Source of the DNA: Klebsiella sp. BIGb0407
Lineage (GTDB): Bacteria > Pseudomonadota > Gammaproteobacteria > Enterobacterales > Enterobacteriaceae
NCBI RefSeq assembly: GCF_024807845.1
Contig: NZ_JANUEQ010000007.1
Span: 1 to 64,000 of the forward strand
Length of the DNA: 64,000 bases
Reading direction: 5' to 3'
Positions within the stretch are counted from its first letter, which is position 1; every line of letters starts with the position of its first letter. A program made the translations under genes and the position numbers. Shown here one piece after another: positions 7,871 to 17,767 of the stretch. Below the pieces are notes generated by a model. That model searched no databases, was not told the DNA's origin, and worked only from the letters and a program-made list of their open reading frames with translations.

Positions 7871-8449
7871 TCATTGATAGACAAAATTAAAGGTGAGAGA
7901 GGCATTGAGTACTCCGCCTTGCAGAGTACTTGCCGTGCAGGTTCCGCAGCTGACTACCGCTTTAAGGGGAATGGTGCCATTCAAGGTACTTGCCATAGTA
8001 CTGTCCCAGGTTTTTGTTACCGCCACGATATTTTTAGTGGTCGCTAAGTTGGTGCTGGCGGAGAAATTAGTGTTACCTGTGGTGGATAATAAAATACCGT
8101 AACCTTTGCTGGTGCTGCTGCTTGAGACAAATAAAAGGGTGCCAGAGTCGTTGTCAGCATCCCCGACAATACTGATGGAAGGCGTCAGCCCGAACCCTTT
8201 GCAGCCACTAAGAGTCAGGTCAAAGGTGTCCGAAATATCGCTGGTTGGCGTAATACTGGCCGCGGAAATGGGCTCACCATCCATAATAGAAACCGTTGCG
8301 GGGGCGGCAATATCACATGAGCCTCCGACGATATTGGCGGTGATAGTGGTATTTGCTGATGTGGCTGCGAAAACGGGTGAGGTGATACTCAATGCACTGA
8401 CCACGGCAGCCAGGCAAAGTGGTATAGCGTTGTTATTTAATATTTTCAT
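7871..8449 (-). CDS. Minor fimbrial subunit, duplicated paralogue A
   Basis: A 192-residue pilin-like subunit with signal peptide (cleavage near PVFA). The N-terminal disulphide is formed by the Cys in GGSCDIAAP and the one in LSGCKGF. A close Cys pair SCGTC lies near the C-terminus and the last strand is LTFNFVYQ. It is similar along its whole length to the next gene downstream, so the two arose by tandem duplication. The duplication with retained reading frames suggests two related subunits in the fibre, for example shaft and tip adaptor. The start has AAGGA upstream. Confidence 0.88.
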   Translation of the reverse strand: MKILNNNAIPLCLAAVVSALSITSPVFAATSANTTITANIVGGSCDIAAPATVSIMDGEPISAASITPTSDISDTFDLTLSGCKGFGLTPSISIVGDADNDSGTLLFVSSSSTSKGYGILLSTTGNTNFSASTNLATTKNIVAVTKTWDSTMASTLNGTIPLKAVVSCGTCTASTLQGGVLNASLTFNFVYQ

Positions 8450-8472
8450 CCTGACATTTTCCTTAATGTGAG

Positions 8473-9024
8473 TTATTGAAAAAAAACATTAAAAGTAAGT
8501 GCTGAAAAAAACTTACCCGGTAATACATTCCCTTGAACCGGTCCGACCAGACCTACCCAAAAAACCTCCTCGGTATGATGCTGATTAGCGATATTTAAGG
8601 GCGATAATGACAGTGCCACCCCAGGTTTAATGGCTTTGTCGGGAGCATAGAAATCATTCAAAGAGGGCGCTGTACCTTCCCCGTGGCGTAACATAAATCC
8701 CACTCCATTAGGTTCCCCATCTAAAAAAATGGTGTCGGTATCGTAGGGGGTATGGCCTTCTATGCTGAGTCTGGGAACTAATTGAGTCGTTTTTTCCGGA
8801 CAGGCAAGTTCAGCACGTAAAGGTTTAATCTCGCGTGCCGTAGGCGCTCCTTGAAATGCTGACGTGCGTTGGGGTGTAAAGGTGAGGGAGACCGGTAAAC
8901 GAATTTCACATCCGATATCATCTGAGATAACCGCGCGGATATCTGTCTGGGCGGCAAAAGTCAGCGAAGACGTTCCCAGATAAAGGAGCACAATGCCCCC
9001 GATCAGGTTATTGCACCTTCCCAT
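8473..9024 (-). CDS. Minor fimbrial subunit / adaptor
   Basis: A 183-residue secreted protein with a signal peptide ending near TFAAQ and a pilin-like layout: a Cys in DIGCEIRLP paired with one in ELACPEK, and a C-terminal strand LTFNVFFQ. It is related to the two paralogues that follow but lacks their second Cys pair. The start at 9024 was preferred over 9051 because it begins the signal peptide and has a GGGGG element upstream. It overlaps the end of the preceding chaperone gene by 17 nt, so the two are probably translated together. Confidence 0.82.
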   Translation of the reverse strand: MGRCNNLIGGIVLLYLGTSSLTFAAQTDIRAVISDDIGCEIRLPVSLTFTPQRTSAFQGAPTAREIKPLRAELACPEKTTQLVPRLSIEGHTPYDTDTIFLDGEPNGVGFMLRHGEGTAPSLNDFYAPDKAIKPGVALSLSPLNIANQHHTEEVFWVGLVGPVQGNVLPGKFFSALTFNVFFQ

Positions 9025-9721
9025 GAAATACCCCCATACCACCGTAGTCATTAATTGCGATCCATTCCACAGTCCCTTGAAGAGGGGCTCGGGAATAGGT
9101 CTGGCGGCTCATTGGGGCTATAAGCGTATTACCTTGCTTCACGCTGATGGGTATGACCGTATTAGCAATTTTTAATGAGTTCAGCGTAATATAATACGGC
9201 GACGAATTATAAACAGTAACGCCATTTTCTGAGCGGGTGAATATTAAAGAACTCATCGCTTGCTGTTGCGACATTGCCAGATTCGCCGGGCGATAAAAGA
9301 GTTTTATCACACTCCCCGTTGATATTTGAACGTTACCGCCAATATTATTTTTTCCTTCCGCCTGGGCTTTATTACTGGCTGGAATAGCGATAGCCCGCAA
9401 ATAAAAAACCGACTCTTTATCTTGTGGTAATGGGACGTTTTTTTTCATAATCCGTACTTGGTTGGTTGCGCCCGGCTCTAAACGAAATAGCGAAGGCGTT
9501 ACCAGAAAAGGAGTCTCTCCCTGGTCACCATAGGGTGTGGCTAAAATTTGTGTGCGGATTAAATAGGGGGTTGGGGAATCACTGGAACTGACTATCCCGA
9601 CACTTTGCCCGGAGGTATCATCTGTGGATGAAAAGATAATACGCGTGGCGTCTAACGATATCCCTGCCCAGCATGACGCAGATAACCACAGCAAGCCACC
9701 CGCGAGTAAGATATTTCGCAT
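9008..9721 (-). CDS. Periplasmic fimbrial chaperone (first of operon)
   Basis: A 237-residue PapD-like chaperone with an 18-residue signal peptide (cleavage near CWA), the first-domain strand TRIIFSS, the LPQDKESVFYLRAIAIP segment, and IKLFYRPANL at the domain junction. It follows the major pilin gene, the normal position for the chaperone that supports shaft polymerisation. The operon carries two further chaperones downstream. Confidence 0.93.
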   Translation of the reverse strand: MRNILLAGGLLWLSASCWAGISLDATRIIFSSTDDTSGQSVGIVSSSDSPTPYLIRTQILATPYGDQGETPFLVTPSLFRLEPGATNQVRIMKKNVPLPQDKESVFYLRAIAIPASNKAQAEGKNNIGGNVQISTGSVIKLFYRPANLAMSQQQAMSSLIFTRSENGVTVYNSSPYYITLNSLKIANTVIPISVKQGNTLIAPMSRQTYSRAPLQGTVEWIAINDYGGMGVFHGKVQ

Positions 9722-9794
9722 GCACTATTCCCTCATCAGACTCATCCATGAAGGTAGGGCAATAACCTGCTGCCCTACCTGAATAGCCACGCAT

Positions 9795-10325
9795 TTAGTT
9801 CACAATATAGGCCACTAAAATTGGCGCACTATAGGCACCGGCCTCTGGCGTTAGCGTGGTGGTCGCCATACCCACATTAAAGGTGTAGCTTGCGCTGGTA
9901 GCTGCTGCGCCAATAGTCAGTGGAACGCCTTCTGTAATGACGTTACCTGCGGCGTCTTCAATCATAAAGCCGACTGGCTGAGAGCTTTCTGCCACGAATA
10001 CATTCTGTTCGGCATTACCGGTCGAGGTGGTGCCTTGAATCACCAACTCTCCAACCTCGCCTGCCGTACAACCGGTTAAGGCAACTGGCATAGCGACAGG
10101 ATTGGAAGTAATGGTATTCACTCCCGAGAAACTCGCTCCAGCCACACCGACTTTGGTATTAAAAACGCCGACATTGAGGGTAGATTTGCCCCCGTTGGTA
10201 TTAATAGTACAGGTGGTTGAGGTCAGAACACCTTGCAAGGTGACTTTCTCTGCTGCGATGGCATTAATAGTGAAAGCTGAAACAGAAGCGAGTAATGCCG
10301 TACGTAATATTAAAGATTTAACCAT
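9795..10325 (-). CDS. Major fimbrial subunit (pilin)
   Basis: The first gene of the operon encodes a 176-residue pilin of the FimA-like kind. It has a signal peptide ending AIAAE, then the typical KVTLQGVLTSTTCTI strand, a second Cys in LTGCTAG, and a C-terminal strand ending VAYIVN. The GAGGG site 8 nt before the ATG is strong, fitting high expression. The AT-rich 500 bp upstream must hold the operon promoter. Confidence 0.92.
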   Translation of the reverse strand: MVKSLILRTALLASVSAFTINAIAAEKVTLQGVLTSTTCTINTNGGKSTLNVGVFNTKVGVAGASFSGVNTITSNPVAMPVALTGCTAGEVGELVIQGTTSTGNAEQNVFVAESSQPVGFMIEDAAGNVITEGVPLTIGAAATSASYTFNVGMATTTLTPEAGAYSAPILVAYIVN

Positions 10326-10350
10326 TTTATTTCCCTCATTAATGGATTGA

Positions 10351-10845
10351 AGAATAAGAAATATAAAGAATCAACCAGCAATAAATTATTGCGAGTTAGC
10401 TTTCCCTTGTGTCCATTCGTCTTATTCCATTAGGGAATGTATCATAGGGTTGATTCCAAGAAAATATAAACTTATAGGAGTTATACTAATTTACTTATTG
10501 GAGGGCGAGTATATCTTTAAAGATAAGTTCTGTTACTTTATGGAAATTAAAATTATAAAAATCCATATATTGACCAATGGAATTGATTAGCAAAGGAAAT
10601 TAATAATGGAATTTAGTTGATAACCATGTGTAAAATATAAATAAATTAATAGAGAAAGATATTTATCAGCCTTTAACAGATAAAATATAATTGGAATTTT
10701 ATGGTTATGGATTCTAATTAATTTACCCATTAATCCTTAGAAATTATTTCCGAGGCAAGTGCTACTGAGTGATGGGCGTTGTAAGGTTTTCCCGATAACA
10801 TGATGATTTTACTTGAGGTAGAGCTCTGGCATATCACAGACATTA
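10351..10845. other. AT-rich upstream region of the first fimbrial operon
   Basis: About 500 bp without a supported gene lie between the pilin start and the fis terminator. The stretch is strongly AT-rich, as is common upstream of H-NS-controlled fimbrial operons. It should contain the operon promoter, but I cannot point to a convincing -35/-10 pair. No clear invertible element is seen. Confidence 0.6.
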
Positions 10846-10846
10846 A

Positions 10847-10880
10847 AAAAGGCGCTTCCCCATGCCGAGTAGCGCCTTTT
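10847..10880. terminator. fis terminator
   Basis: A 10-bp inverted repeat AAAAGGCGCT/AGCGCCTTTT lies 26 bp after the fis stop codon. Read on the minus strand it ends in a T-tract. A second copy of the same hairpin lies at the other end of the fimbrial segment (427-462). Confidence 0.85.
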
Positions 10881-10905
10881 CCATCAACAGATTAACTGAT
10901 TAGTA

Positions 10906-11202
10906 TCAGTTCATGCCGTATTTTTTCAATTTTTTACGCAGGGTGCCACGGTTGATACCCATCATTAACGCAGCACGGGTCTGGTTACCACGGGTGTATT
11001 GCATCACCATGTCCAACAATGGCTGCTCTACTTCAGCCAAAACCAGCTCATACAAATCATTAACATCTTGACCGTTCAGTTGAGCAAAATAGTTCTTAAG
11101 TGCCTGTTTTACGGAATCACGCAGGGGCTTTTGGGTTACTTGATCCTGAGAGTTCACGGTTGAAACGGTCAGTACGTCAGAATTTACGCGTTGTTCGAAC
11201 AT
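10906..11202 (-). CDS. fis: Nucleoid protein Fis
   Basis: Fis is a 98-residue homodimeric DNA-bending protein that activates rRNA promoters and shapes the nucleoid. The sequence is, as far as I can tell, identical to E. coli Fis: the flexible N-terminal hairpin arm, the dimerisation helices and the C-terminal helix-turn-helix ([20 protein letters not shown]). It is the second gene of the dusB-fis operon, 25 bp after dusB. Expression is set by the growth-rate-controlled promoter upstream of dusB. Confidence 0.99.
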
Positions 11203-11227
11203 AGTTCTGTCAGCTCTTTATTTCTGT

Positions 11228-12193
11228 TTAGGCAAAATTTTCGAAGTATGCCTCCAACGCCTCCAGCTGTTCGCTGGCATCCTCAATGGCGTTGAATGTG
11301 CGCCGAAACTGGTCACTTGGAGCGTGCTCCTGGAGATACCAGGAAACATGTTTCCGTGCAATCCGGTAACCTTTAGCCTGACCATAAAAGTCATGCAGTT
11401 CCCGAATATGACTACAGAGTAAGCGCTTAACCTCTGCCAGAGGCAGGGGAGGAAGCAACTCTCCAGTGTCCAGATAGTGCTGGATTTCCCGAAAGATCCA
11501 GGGTCTTCCCTGAGCCGCACGTCCTATCATCAGAGCATCAGCCCCTGTATAGTCCAGTACAGCTCTGGCTTTAAGCGGGTCAGTAATGTCGCCATTCGCG
11601 ATAACCGGAATGGAAACTTTCTGCTTAACTTCCCGAATGCTGTCGTATTCAGCATGGCCCTGGAATAAACAGGCGCGAGTGCGTCCATGAATTGTCAGTG
11701 CCTGAATGCCACAGTCTTCAGCAAGTTGGGCAATTTGTACACAGTTCCGGTGCTCCGGATCCCAGCCTGTGCGAATCTTCAATGTAACGGGTACATCCAC
11801 TGCGTTTACCACCGTTGTCACGATATCCCTGACCAGACTCGGGTGTTGCAGCAGGGCCGATCCTGCCAATTTACGATTCACTTTTTTAGCCGGGCAGCCC
11901 ATATTGATATCAATAATCTGGGCACCATTAGCCACATTAATACATGCAGCTGCTGCCATTTCATCCGGGTCACTACCTGCAATTTGCACGGTGCGAATAC
12001 CCGGTTCATCTACATGAACCATCCGTAAACGAGACTTGTCACTGACCCAGACTTCTGGGTTAGAAGACATCATCTCGGAAACGGTTAAACCTGCTCCCAT
12101 TTCGTAACACAGCGTTCTGAAGGGTCTGTCTGTAATCCCCGCCATAGGCGCTGCAATTAACCGATTTCTGAGCTGGTAATGTCCGATGCGCAT
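11228..12193 (-). CDS. dusB: tRNA-dihydrouridine synthase B
   Basis: A 321-residue FMN-dependent enzyme reducing U17 of tRNA to dihydrouridine. The TIM-barrel starts with the [13 protein letters not shown] segment, and the catalytic Cys lies in [12 protein letters not shown]-terminal helical tRNA-binding domain follows. Length equals that of E. coli DusB. It is the promoter-proximal gene of the dusB-fis operon, which is conserved across Enterobacterales. Confidence 0.98.
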   Translation of the reverse strand: MRIGHYQLRNRLIAAPMAGITDRPFRTLCYEMGAGLTVSEMMSSNPEVWVSDKSRLRMVHVDEPGIRTVQIAGSDPDEMAAAACINVANGAQIIDINMGCPAKKVNRKLAGSALLQHPSLVRDIVTTVVNAVDVPVTLKIRTGWDPEHRNCVQIAQLAEDCGIQALTIHGRTRACLFQGHAEYDSIREVKQKVSIPVIANGDITDPLKARAVLDYTGADALMIGRAAQGRPWIFREIQHYLDTGELLPPLPLAEVKRLLCSHIRELHDFYGQAKGYRIARKHVSWYLQEHAPSDQFRRTFNAIEDASEQLEALEAYFENFA

Positions 12194-12232
12194 GAGTTAA
12201 GAAATGACCATACTGTGCCTGCAAGGCGGCGT

Positions 12233-12261
12233 ATATTACGCATTTTTGGCCTGAGATGAAA
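12233..12261 (-). promoter_or_regulatory. dusB-fis promoter
   Basis: On the minus strand a -35 element TTTCAT (12256-12261) and a -10 element TAATAT (12233-12238) are separated by 17 bp. They are followed by a GC-rich stretch (ACGCCGCC) like the stringent discriminator of E. coli fis. The surroundings read almost like the E. coli fis promoter. The AT-rich DNA behind it (12300-12470) is suited to Fis autoregulatory binding. Confidence 0.75.
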
Positions 12262-12474
12262 GGCCAAACTTTGAACAATGTGCTTAAAACACCCGAATGA
12301 CATCACAGACTCATGAAAATTAATTAAAATTCACCATGTAAATCAATTGGTTGAGTTAAATTGGTTGATTTGCAATCAACTAAATCTTCATGGAAATTCA
12401 TGTAATTAAGCATTTTAGCAGCAGAACAATAGCAGATAACTTGCTGTAATAATGAACAGTTTTTGCTATTTTAT

Positions 12475-12509
12475 GCGAACGAGCTCTCATTTTTACTAAA
12501 CTCGTTCGC
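12475..12509. other. Inverted repeat between prmA and dusB
   Basis: A perfect 9-bp inverted repeat (GCGAACGAG/CTCGTTCGC) with a 17-nt loop lies 22 bp past the prmA stop. It may end prmA transcription, but no clear T-tract follows on the minus strand. The rest of the 12194-12531 gap is the fis promoter and upstream AT-rich DNA. Confidence 0.5.
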
Positions 12510-12531
12510 AACAAGGTCAGGTTTTTTAGGC

Positions 12532-13413
12532 TTAAACTTTACGACCAGTGATACGACACCACTCATCTTTTTCCACTACCGGGTCAAGCGTAAACAGACC
12601 TTCATAGGCTTCGCATACACCTGCTGCCTGGGTTGCCAGCACGCCGGATAAGCCCAGTAAGCCACCCTGGACAGGTAATATACTGATTAAGGGCGCTAAC
12701 TCGCGCAGAGGGCCTGCCAGGATGTTTGCGACCACGACATCAGCACGCATCTCTGCCGGTTGGTTCTGAGGTAAATAGAGTTCAAGTCTGTCGGATACAC
12801 CATTACGCTCAGCGTTATCACGACTCGCCTGAATCGCCTGTGGGTCGATATCTATGCCAATGGCTTTAGTGGCGCCCAGTTTCAGAGCGGCAATCGCCAG
12901 GATGCCTGAGCCGCAGCCAAAATCGATAATCGTTTTTCCGGTTAAATCGATACCGTCAAGCCACTCCAGACAGAGCGAGGTCGTTGGATGAGTCCCGGTA
13001 CCAAATGCTAGTCCCGGATCAAGCATGACGTTAACCGCATTTTTATCAGGAACATCACGCCAGCTTGGGCAAATCCACAGACGCTGGCCGAAACGCATTG
13101 GGTGGAAATTATCCATCCACTCACGTTCCCAGTCTTTATCTTCCAGTTGCTCTATTTTATGGGCGAAATCCGGACTTAACAGTGGACAGTGCTCAAGAAT
13201 AGCCACCACTTCCTTCATGTCGGTTTCAGCATCATAGAGACCAATAACATCGGTATCACCCCATAAACGCGTCTCTCCAGGCAGAGGCTCAAATACGGGC
13301 GTGTCATGGGTGTCCTGGAAGGTGACCGAAACAGCCCCGCTTTCAATTAGCGCATCACCGAGATCTTCGGCATGTCCACCGGTGGTATTTATTTTCAGTT
13401 GGATCCATGGCAT
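12532..13413 (-). CDS. prmA: Ribosomal protein L11 methyltransferase
   Basis: A 293-residue SAM-dependent enzyme that trimethylates ribosomal protein L11 at several amino groups. An N-terminal L11-recognition domain (MPWIQLKIN onward) is joined to a Rossmann-type domain with the SAM motif [13 protein letters not shown] and the catalytic-site segment [10 protein letters not shown]. Length matches E. coli PrmA. It follows panF by 11 bp on the same strand, the conserved yhdT-panF-prmA order. Confidence 0.98.
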   Translation of the reverse strand: MPWIQLKINTTGGHAEDLGDALIESGAVSVTFQDTHDTPVFEPLPGETRLWGDTDVIGLYDAETDMKEVVAILEHCPLLSPDFAHKIEQLEDKDWEREWMDNFHPMRFGQRLWICPSWRDVPDKNAVNVMLDPGLAFGTGTHPTTSLCLEWLDGIDLTGKTIIDFGCGSGILAIAALKLGATKAIGIDIDPQAIQASRDNAERNGVSDRLELYLPQNQPAEMRADVVVANILAGPLRELAPLISILPVQGGLLGLSGVLATQAAGVCEAYEGLFTLDPVVEKDEWCRITGRKV

Positions 13414-13424
13414 AGCGAAACTCT

Positions 13425-14879
13425 TTATTTATCAGTAGTTGAAACAATGGGATATTCAGGAACGTCCTGCCCAAAACGATTACCTGCCACGAATGCCAGC
13501 AAGCTGAGTAACAGTGAAGGAACGATCGGGTGGAAACCGTAAAAGTGAATATCAAAACTGGCCAGTACGGCATACAGCACTGCACCGACTATCATGCCAC
13601 TTAGGGCACCTGCTGCGTTGGCTTTCTCCCAGTAGAGGCCAAGCACCAGTGGCCACAGGAATACCGCTTCCAGCCCACCAAAGGCTAGCAGATTAAGCCA
13701 GATTATCATCTCTGGTGGTCGCCATGCAGCCAGGAGCAGCAATGCACCGAGGATCAAGGTACTGGCAGAAGAAAGAAGCTTTAATCGTGTTTCATTATTG
13801 ACCTGATCCGGACAAATATTCAGATAAAGATCTTTCACGATAGTGGCAGATGATTGCAGCAACTGGGCATTGATCGTCGACATGATAGCGGCCATGGGGG
13901 CTGCCAGAAAGATCCCGGCAGCGACCGGCGGTAGCACCGTCATCATAAGGGTTGGGATCACCTGATCCGGTACGGTGAGATCGGGAATGATCGCACGGCC
14001 TAAAGCGCCAGCAAGGTGCATCCCGAACATAAGAATAGCCACCACGATAGTGCCGAGAATGATGCCCCGATGAACCGCTTTACTGTCTTTATAAGAGATA
14101 CAACGTACCGCTGTATGGGGTAAACCAATGACACCAAAGCACACCAGAACCCAAAAAGAGGTCATAAATGCCGGAGATAAAATATCATCCGCTCCCTGAG
14201 GGGAAACCAGTTTCGGATCAATACGCTCGAGCGTCTCGACCGCGTTATGCAGACCGCCAGCAGCATAGATAATAGCGATTAACAATAAAATGGTGCCAAT
14301 TAGCATGACAATGCCTTGCATGGTGTCATTGAGTACGCTGGCACGAAAACCACCAAAGGCAGTATAGAGTGCGATAGTGACACCAAAAATCAATAATCCC
14401 GTTTCGTAGGGAATACCCGCAGCCGTTTCCAGTAACCGCGCCCCACCGATGAACTGGACGGTCATAGCGCCAATAAAGGCAACCAGTAAGCTGAAACTTG
14501 CCAGCCAGACCAGTAGCCGGCTGCGGTAACGCGCATAGAGCATGTCATTAAGCGTAACGGCATTATAACGACGGGCAAGAATGGCAAATTTCTTACCCAA
14601 TATTCCTAGTGATAACCAGACAGCAGGTAACTGAATCATCGCCAGCAGCACCCAGCCGAGCCCGTATTTATACGCAGCGCCCGGTCCGCCGATAAATGAA
14701 CTGGCACTGATATAGGTCGCGGTCAGTGTCATTGCGAGTACGAACCCGCCCATTGAGCGGTTGCCGAGGAAATACTCGTTCAGGAAGGTGCCGGTACGAC
14801 GTCTGCGCATGGCATAAACTGAAAGCCCAAATACGACTAACAGATAAGCTATCAGAGGCAGAATCACTTCGTTATGCAT
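13425..14879 (-). CDS. panF: Sodium/pantothenate symporter
   Basis: A 484-residue inner-membrane transporter of the sodium:solute symporter family that takes up pantothenate for coenzyme A synthesis. It has about 13 hydrophobic segments and the family signature around [13 protein letters not shown]. Sequence and length closely follow E. coli PanF. The ATG at 14879 was chosen because it lies 9 nt after GGAGG; the ATG at 14888 touches that element. It overlaps yhdT by 8 nt. Confidence 0.97.
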   Translation of the reverse strand: MHNEVILPLIAYLLVVFGLSVYAMRRRRTGTFLNEYFLGNRSMGGFVLAMTLTATYISASSFIGGPGAAYKYGLGWVLLAMIQLPAVWLSLGILGKKFAILARRYNAVTLNDMLYARYRSRLLVWLASFSLLVAFIGAMTVQFIGGARLLETAAGIPYETGLLIFGVTIALYTAFGGFRASVLNDTMQGIVMLIGTILLLIAIIYAAGGLHNAVETLERIDPKLVSPQGADDILSPAFMTSFWVLVCFGVIGLPHTAVRCISYKDSKAVHRGIILGTIVVAILMFGMHLAGALGRAIIPDLTVPDQVIPTLMMTVLPPVAAGIFLAAPMAAIMSTINAQLLQSSATIVKDLYLNICPDQVNNETRLKLLSSASTLILGALLLLAAWRPPEMIIWLNLLAFGGLEAVFLWPLVLGLYWEKANAAGALSGMIVGAVLYAVLASFDIHFYGFHPIVPSLLLSLLAFVAGNRFGQDVPEYPIVSTTDK

Positions 14880-15114
14880 GATGATCATCCTCCAGCGGCA
14901 TATCGCGGAAAAATACTCTGACCATTAACCAGCACAGTAAAATAAATACCAGTGGGATCAGTAAACAGGACATTTCAAACCAGTGCGGTAAGCCGGTTAT
15001 ACCTTGGGTATTATCGGGTAAATAGGCGGCCAGCAGCCATGCCATAAGATATAGCAACGTTAGCCAGAGCGCCCAGCGCGCTTCTTTGTTGGCCTGAACA
15101 AAGCGCTTATCCAT
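14872..15114 (-). CDS. yhdT: Small inner-membrane protein YhdT
   Basis: An 80-residue protein with two membrane segments (about 18-38 and 52-73) and the YhdT family features: start MDKRFVQANKEARWAL and acidic end PLEDDHHA. It is conserved next to panF in enterobacteria, where the pair resembles the small and large partners seen with some sodium symporters. The function is not established. The start was set at 15114 by comparison with E. coli. Confidence 0.93.
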   Translation of the reverse strand: MDKRFVQANKEARWALWLTLLYLMAWLLAAYLPDNTQGITGLPHWFEMSCLLIPLVFILLCWLMVRVFFRDMPLEDDHHA

Positions 15115-15177
15115 GATAGTCTCGTGCATTGGTAGCAGACGACAGTACTTATCGCTGCAGATGGGAGTTCAGAAAGG

Positions 15178-15203
15178 AAAGGGCCGGAAGCATCCGGCCC
15201 TTT
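15178..15203. terminator. Hairpin between accC and yhdT
   Basis: An 11-bp perfect stem AAAGGGCCGGA/TCCGGCCCTTT with a 4-nt loop lies 27 bp after the accC stop. It serves as the accBC terminator on the minus strand. Confidence 0.8.
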
Positions 15204-15230
15204 TTGACATTATTCATATCGAATGAAAAC

Positions 15231-16577
15231 TTAGTCCTGGAGACCCAGTTTCTTTTCCAGATAGTGGATATTTGTTCCACCTTTCTGGAAGTTTTCATCG
15301 TTCATGATCTTCATCTGTAATTCAACGTTGGTTTTGATACCGTCGATGATCAGTTCTGCCAGGGCATTTTTCATACGAGAAATTGCAATTTCACGTGTTT
15401 CGCCATAGCAAATCAGTTTACCAATCATTGAATCGTAATACGGTGGAACGCTGTAGCCCGCATAAATATGTGACTCCCAACGAACACCAAAACCACCCGG
15501 TGAATGGAAACGGGTAATTTTTCCCGGACTTGGCAGGAAGGTATTAGGATCTTCTGCGTTGATACGGCATTCCACAGCGTGACCTTTAACATGCACGTCT
15601 TTTTGCTTAATGGTCAGTTTTTTACCAGAAGCAATCAGCAGTTGCTGCTTAATTAAGTCTACGCCGGTGATCATTTCTGTCACGGGATGCTCAACCTGAA
15701 TACGGGTGTTCATTTCGATGAAATAGAACTCGCCGTTTTCAAACAGAAACTCGAAAGTTCCCGCACCACGATAGTTAATATCCACGCAAGCTTTAGCACA
15801 GCGCTCGCCGATCGCGCGACGTAGCTCAGGAGTAATTCCTGGTGCTGGTGCTTCTTCAACCACTTTCTGGTGGCGACGTTGCATAGAACAGTCACGCTCT
15901 GCCAGATAAATAGCCGTACCCTGACCATCGGCCAGTACCTGAATTTCGATATGACGTGGGTTTTCGAGGTACTTCTCCATATAGACCATATCGTTGTTGA
16001 AAGCAGCTTTTGCTTCCGCACGGGTCATCGTAATGGATTGTTCCAGTTCAGCATCGCTGCGTACGACACGCATTCCGCGACCACCGCCACCACCAGACGC
16101 TTTAATAATGACCGGATAGCCAATACGTTTGGCATGGGCACGGTTTTTATCTGTATCGTCGTCTAACGGGCCATCAGAACCCGGTACACAAGGAACACCC
16201 GCTTTTTTCATGGCGTCGATAGCAGAAACTTTGTCGCCCATCAGGCGGATAGTTTCGGCGCGAGGGCCAATGAAAATAAAGCCAGATTGTTCAACTTGCT
16301 CTGCAAAGTTGGCATTTTCAGATAAGAAACCATAGCCCGGGTGAATTGCCGCTGCGCCAGTAATTTCTGCCGCAGAGATAATTGCCGGGATATTCAGATA
16401 GCTTTTTACCGAAGGAGCCGGACCAATACAGACCGTCTCATCTGCCAGTAATACGTGTTTCAAATCGCGATCTGCGGTTGAGTGCACTGCAACAGTTTTG
16501 ATGCCCAGCTCTTTACAGGCACGCAGAATACGCAATGCAATCTCACCACGGTTGGCGATGACAATTTTTTCCAGCAT
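15231..16577 (-). CDS. accC: Biotin carboxylase subunit of acetyl-CoA carboxylase
   Basis: A 448-residue ATP-grasp enzyme that carboxylates the biotin on AccB with bicarbonate and ATP, the first step of fatty-acid synthesis. The N-terminal domain starts [13 protein letters not shown], the glycine-rich ATP loop is [12 protein letters not shown], and the catalytic region contains [14 protein letters not shown]. The start at 16577 (MLEK) was preferred over 16601 because it matches E. coli and has GAGG upstream inside the 3' end of accB. It forms an operon with accB, 10 bp away. Confidence 0.98.
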   Translation of the reverse strand: MLEKIVIANRGEIALRILRACKELGIKTVAVHSTADRDLKHVLLADETVCIGPAPSVKSYLNIPAIISAAEITGAAAIHPGYGFLSENANFAEQVEQSGFIFIGPRAETIRLMGDKVSAIDAMKKAGVPCVPGSDGPLDDDTDKNRAHAKRIGYPVIIKASGGGGGRGMRVVRSDAELEQSITMTRAEAKAAFNNDMVYMEKYLENPRHIEIQVLADGQGTAIYLAERDCSMQRRHQKVVEEAPAPGITPELRRAIGERCAKACVDINYRGAGTFEFLFENGEFYFIEMNTRIQVEHPVTEMITGVDLIKQQLLIASGKKLTIKQKDVHVKGHAVECRINAEDPNTFLPSPGKITRFHSPGGFGVRWESHIYAGYSVPPYYDSMIGKLICYGETREIAISRMKNALAELIIDGIKTNVELQMKIMNDENFQKGGTNIHYLEKKLGLQD

Positions 16578-16587
16578 GTTCGCCTCG

Positions 16588-17061
16588 TTATTCGATGACA
16601 ACTAGCGGCTCGTCAAACTCTACCGGCTGACCATTTTCAACCAGAATGGCTTTCACCACACCAGTCTTATCCGCTTCAATCTGGTTCATCATTTTCATTG
16701 CTTCAACGATACACAGGGTATCGCCAGCATTGACTTTCTGACCAACTTCAACGAACGCTTTCGCGTCTGGAGTTGGGGTACGATAGAAAGTACCGACCAT
16801 CGGAGAACGTACGATATGGCCACTCAGTTCTGCAGCAGCTGGCGCTTCCATAACTGGAGCCGCAGCAGGTGCGATAGCCTGAGAAAGACCTGGTTGTGGC
16901 GCATACATAGGTGCAGCATAAGCCTGTTGCATCACTGGGAAGCCAGTGTTAACCGGCGCACGACTGATGCGAACAGACTCTTCACCTTCAGAGATTTCCA
17001 GTTCAGAAATGCCAGATTCTTCAACCAGTTCAATCAGTTTTTTAATCTTACGAATATCCAT
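16588..17061 (-). CDS. accB: Biotin carboxyl carrier protein
   Basis: A 157-residue carrier whose biotinylated lysine shuttles carboxyl groups between AccC and the AccAD transferase. A charged N-terminal segment is followed by an Ala/Pro-rich linker (about 45-80) and a C-terminal biotinyl domain with the EAMKMMN motif that carries the modified lysine. It lies between aroQ (21 bp upstream) and accC, the standard enterobacterial arrangement. Confidence 0.98.
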   Translation of the reverse strand: MDIRKIKKLIELVEESGISELEISEGEESVRISRAPVNTGFPVMQQAYAAPMYAPQPGLSQAIAPAAAPVMEAPAAAELSGHIVRSPMVGTFYRTPTPDAKAFVEVGQKVNAGDTLCIVEAMKMMNQIEADKTGVVKAILVENGQPVEFDEPLVVIE

Positions 17062-17082
17062 GAGTCAGTTCCGTACTCTTGT

Positions 17083-17535
17083 TTAGATGGATTTTGACAA
17101 GCGTTTTACCGCTGTCTGAAGTGCATATGAATAGCCATCGGCGCCTAATCCGCAGATTACCCCAACGGCTTTATCTGATAAATACGAATGATGGCGAAAC
17201 GGTTCACGAGCATGCACATTGCTGAGGTGAATTTCGATAAACGGAATATCCACCGCCAGCAAGGCATCACGCAGCGCGACGCTGGTATGCGTGAATGCGG
17301 CCGGATTAATCAGAATAAAATCTATGGAGCCTTTAGCCTGATGAATTCGGTCAATCAACACATGTTCAGCGTTTGACTGCAGGTGGTCAAAGGCAACGTC
17401 TAAGGCCCTGGCCTCTGTCTCAAGTGTATTAACAATTTCTGATAATGTCAGGCTGCCATACTTATCTGGCTCCCGAGTTCCTAACATATTCAGGTTAGGG
17501 CCATTCAAAAGTAAAATGTTAAATTTACACGACAT
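17083..17535 (-). CDS. aroQ: 3-dehydroquinate dehydratase, type II
   Basis: A 150-residue enzyme for the third step of the shikimate pathway, forming a dodecamer of small flavodoxin-like subunits. It has the N-terminal [15 protein letters not shown] motif with the active-site Arg and Tyr region (EPDKYG) and the catalytic His segment ([17 protein letters not shown]). It is the first gene before accB on this strand. E. coli K-12 lacks aroQ and uses AroD; Erwinia, Serratia and Yersinia carry it here. Confidence 0.97.
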   Translation of the reverse strand: MSCKFNILLLNGPNLNMLGTREPDKYGSLTLSEIVNTLETEARALDVAFDHLQSNAEHVLIDRIHQAKGSIDFILINPAAFTHTSVALRDALLAVDIPFIEIHLSNVHAREPFRHHSYLSDKAVGVICGLGADGYSYALQTAVKRLSKSI

Positions 17536-17767
17536 CGTGTCGCCATCTCCTGCAATTTAGCCAGTAACAGACAAAATATACTGAACTTGTCTGATTGTCA
17601 TCTCCAGAGTCAAAAAATGAGACCCGGGAAAAACAGAAGTCGCATATTATATCTATTTCGTAGCTTTTGGCAGCTAAATACTGGTCTTATCAGGGAAGAT
17701 TATCTATAGCCACCCTAAAACAGTATACGGGGCTCTCGTGATGAGTCCAGTATAGCGGGGGATGTTG

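Noticed and set aside
10331-10441. Phase-switch invertible element before the first fimbrial operon
   Set aside because: TTCCCTCATTAATGGA at 10331 and TTCCCTAATGGAAT (reverse strand, near 10438) look alike, but the match is imperfect and no recombinase gene is nearby.
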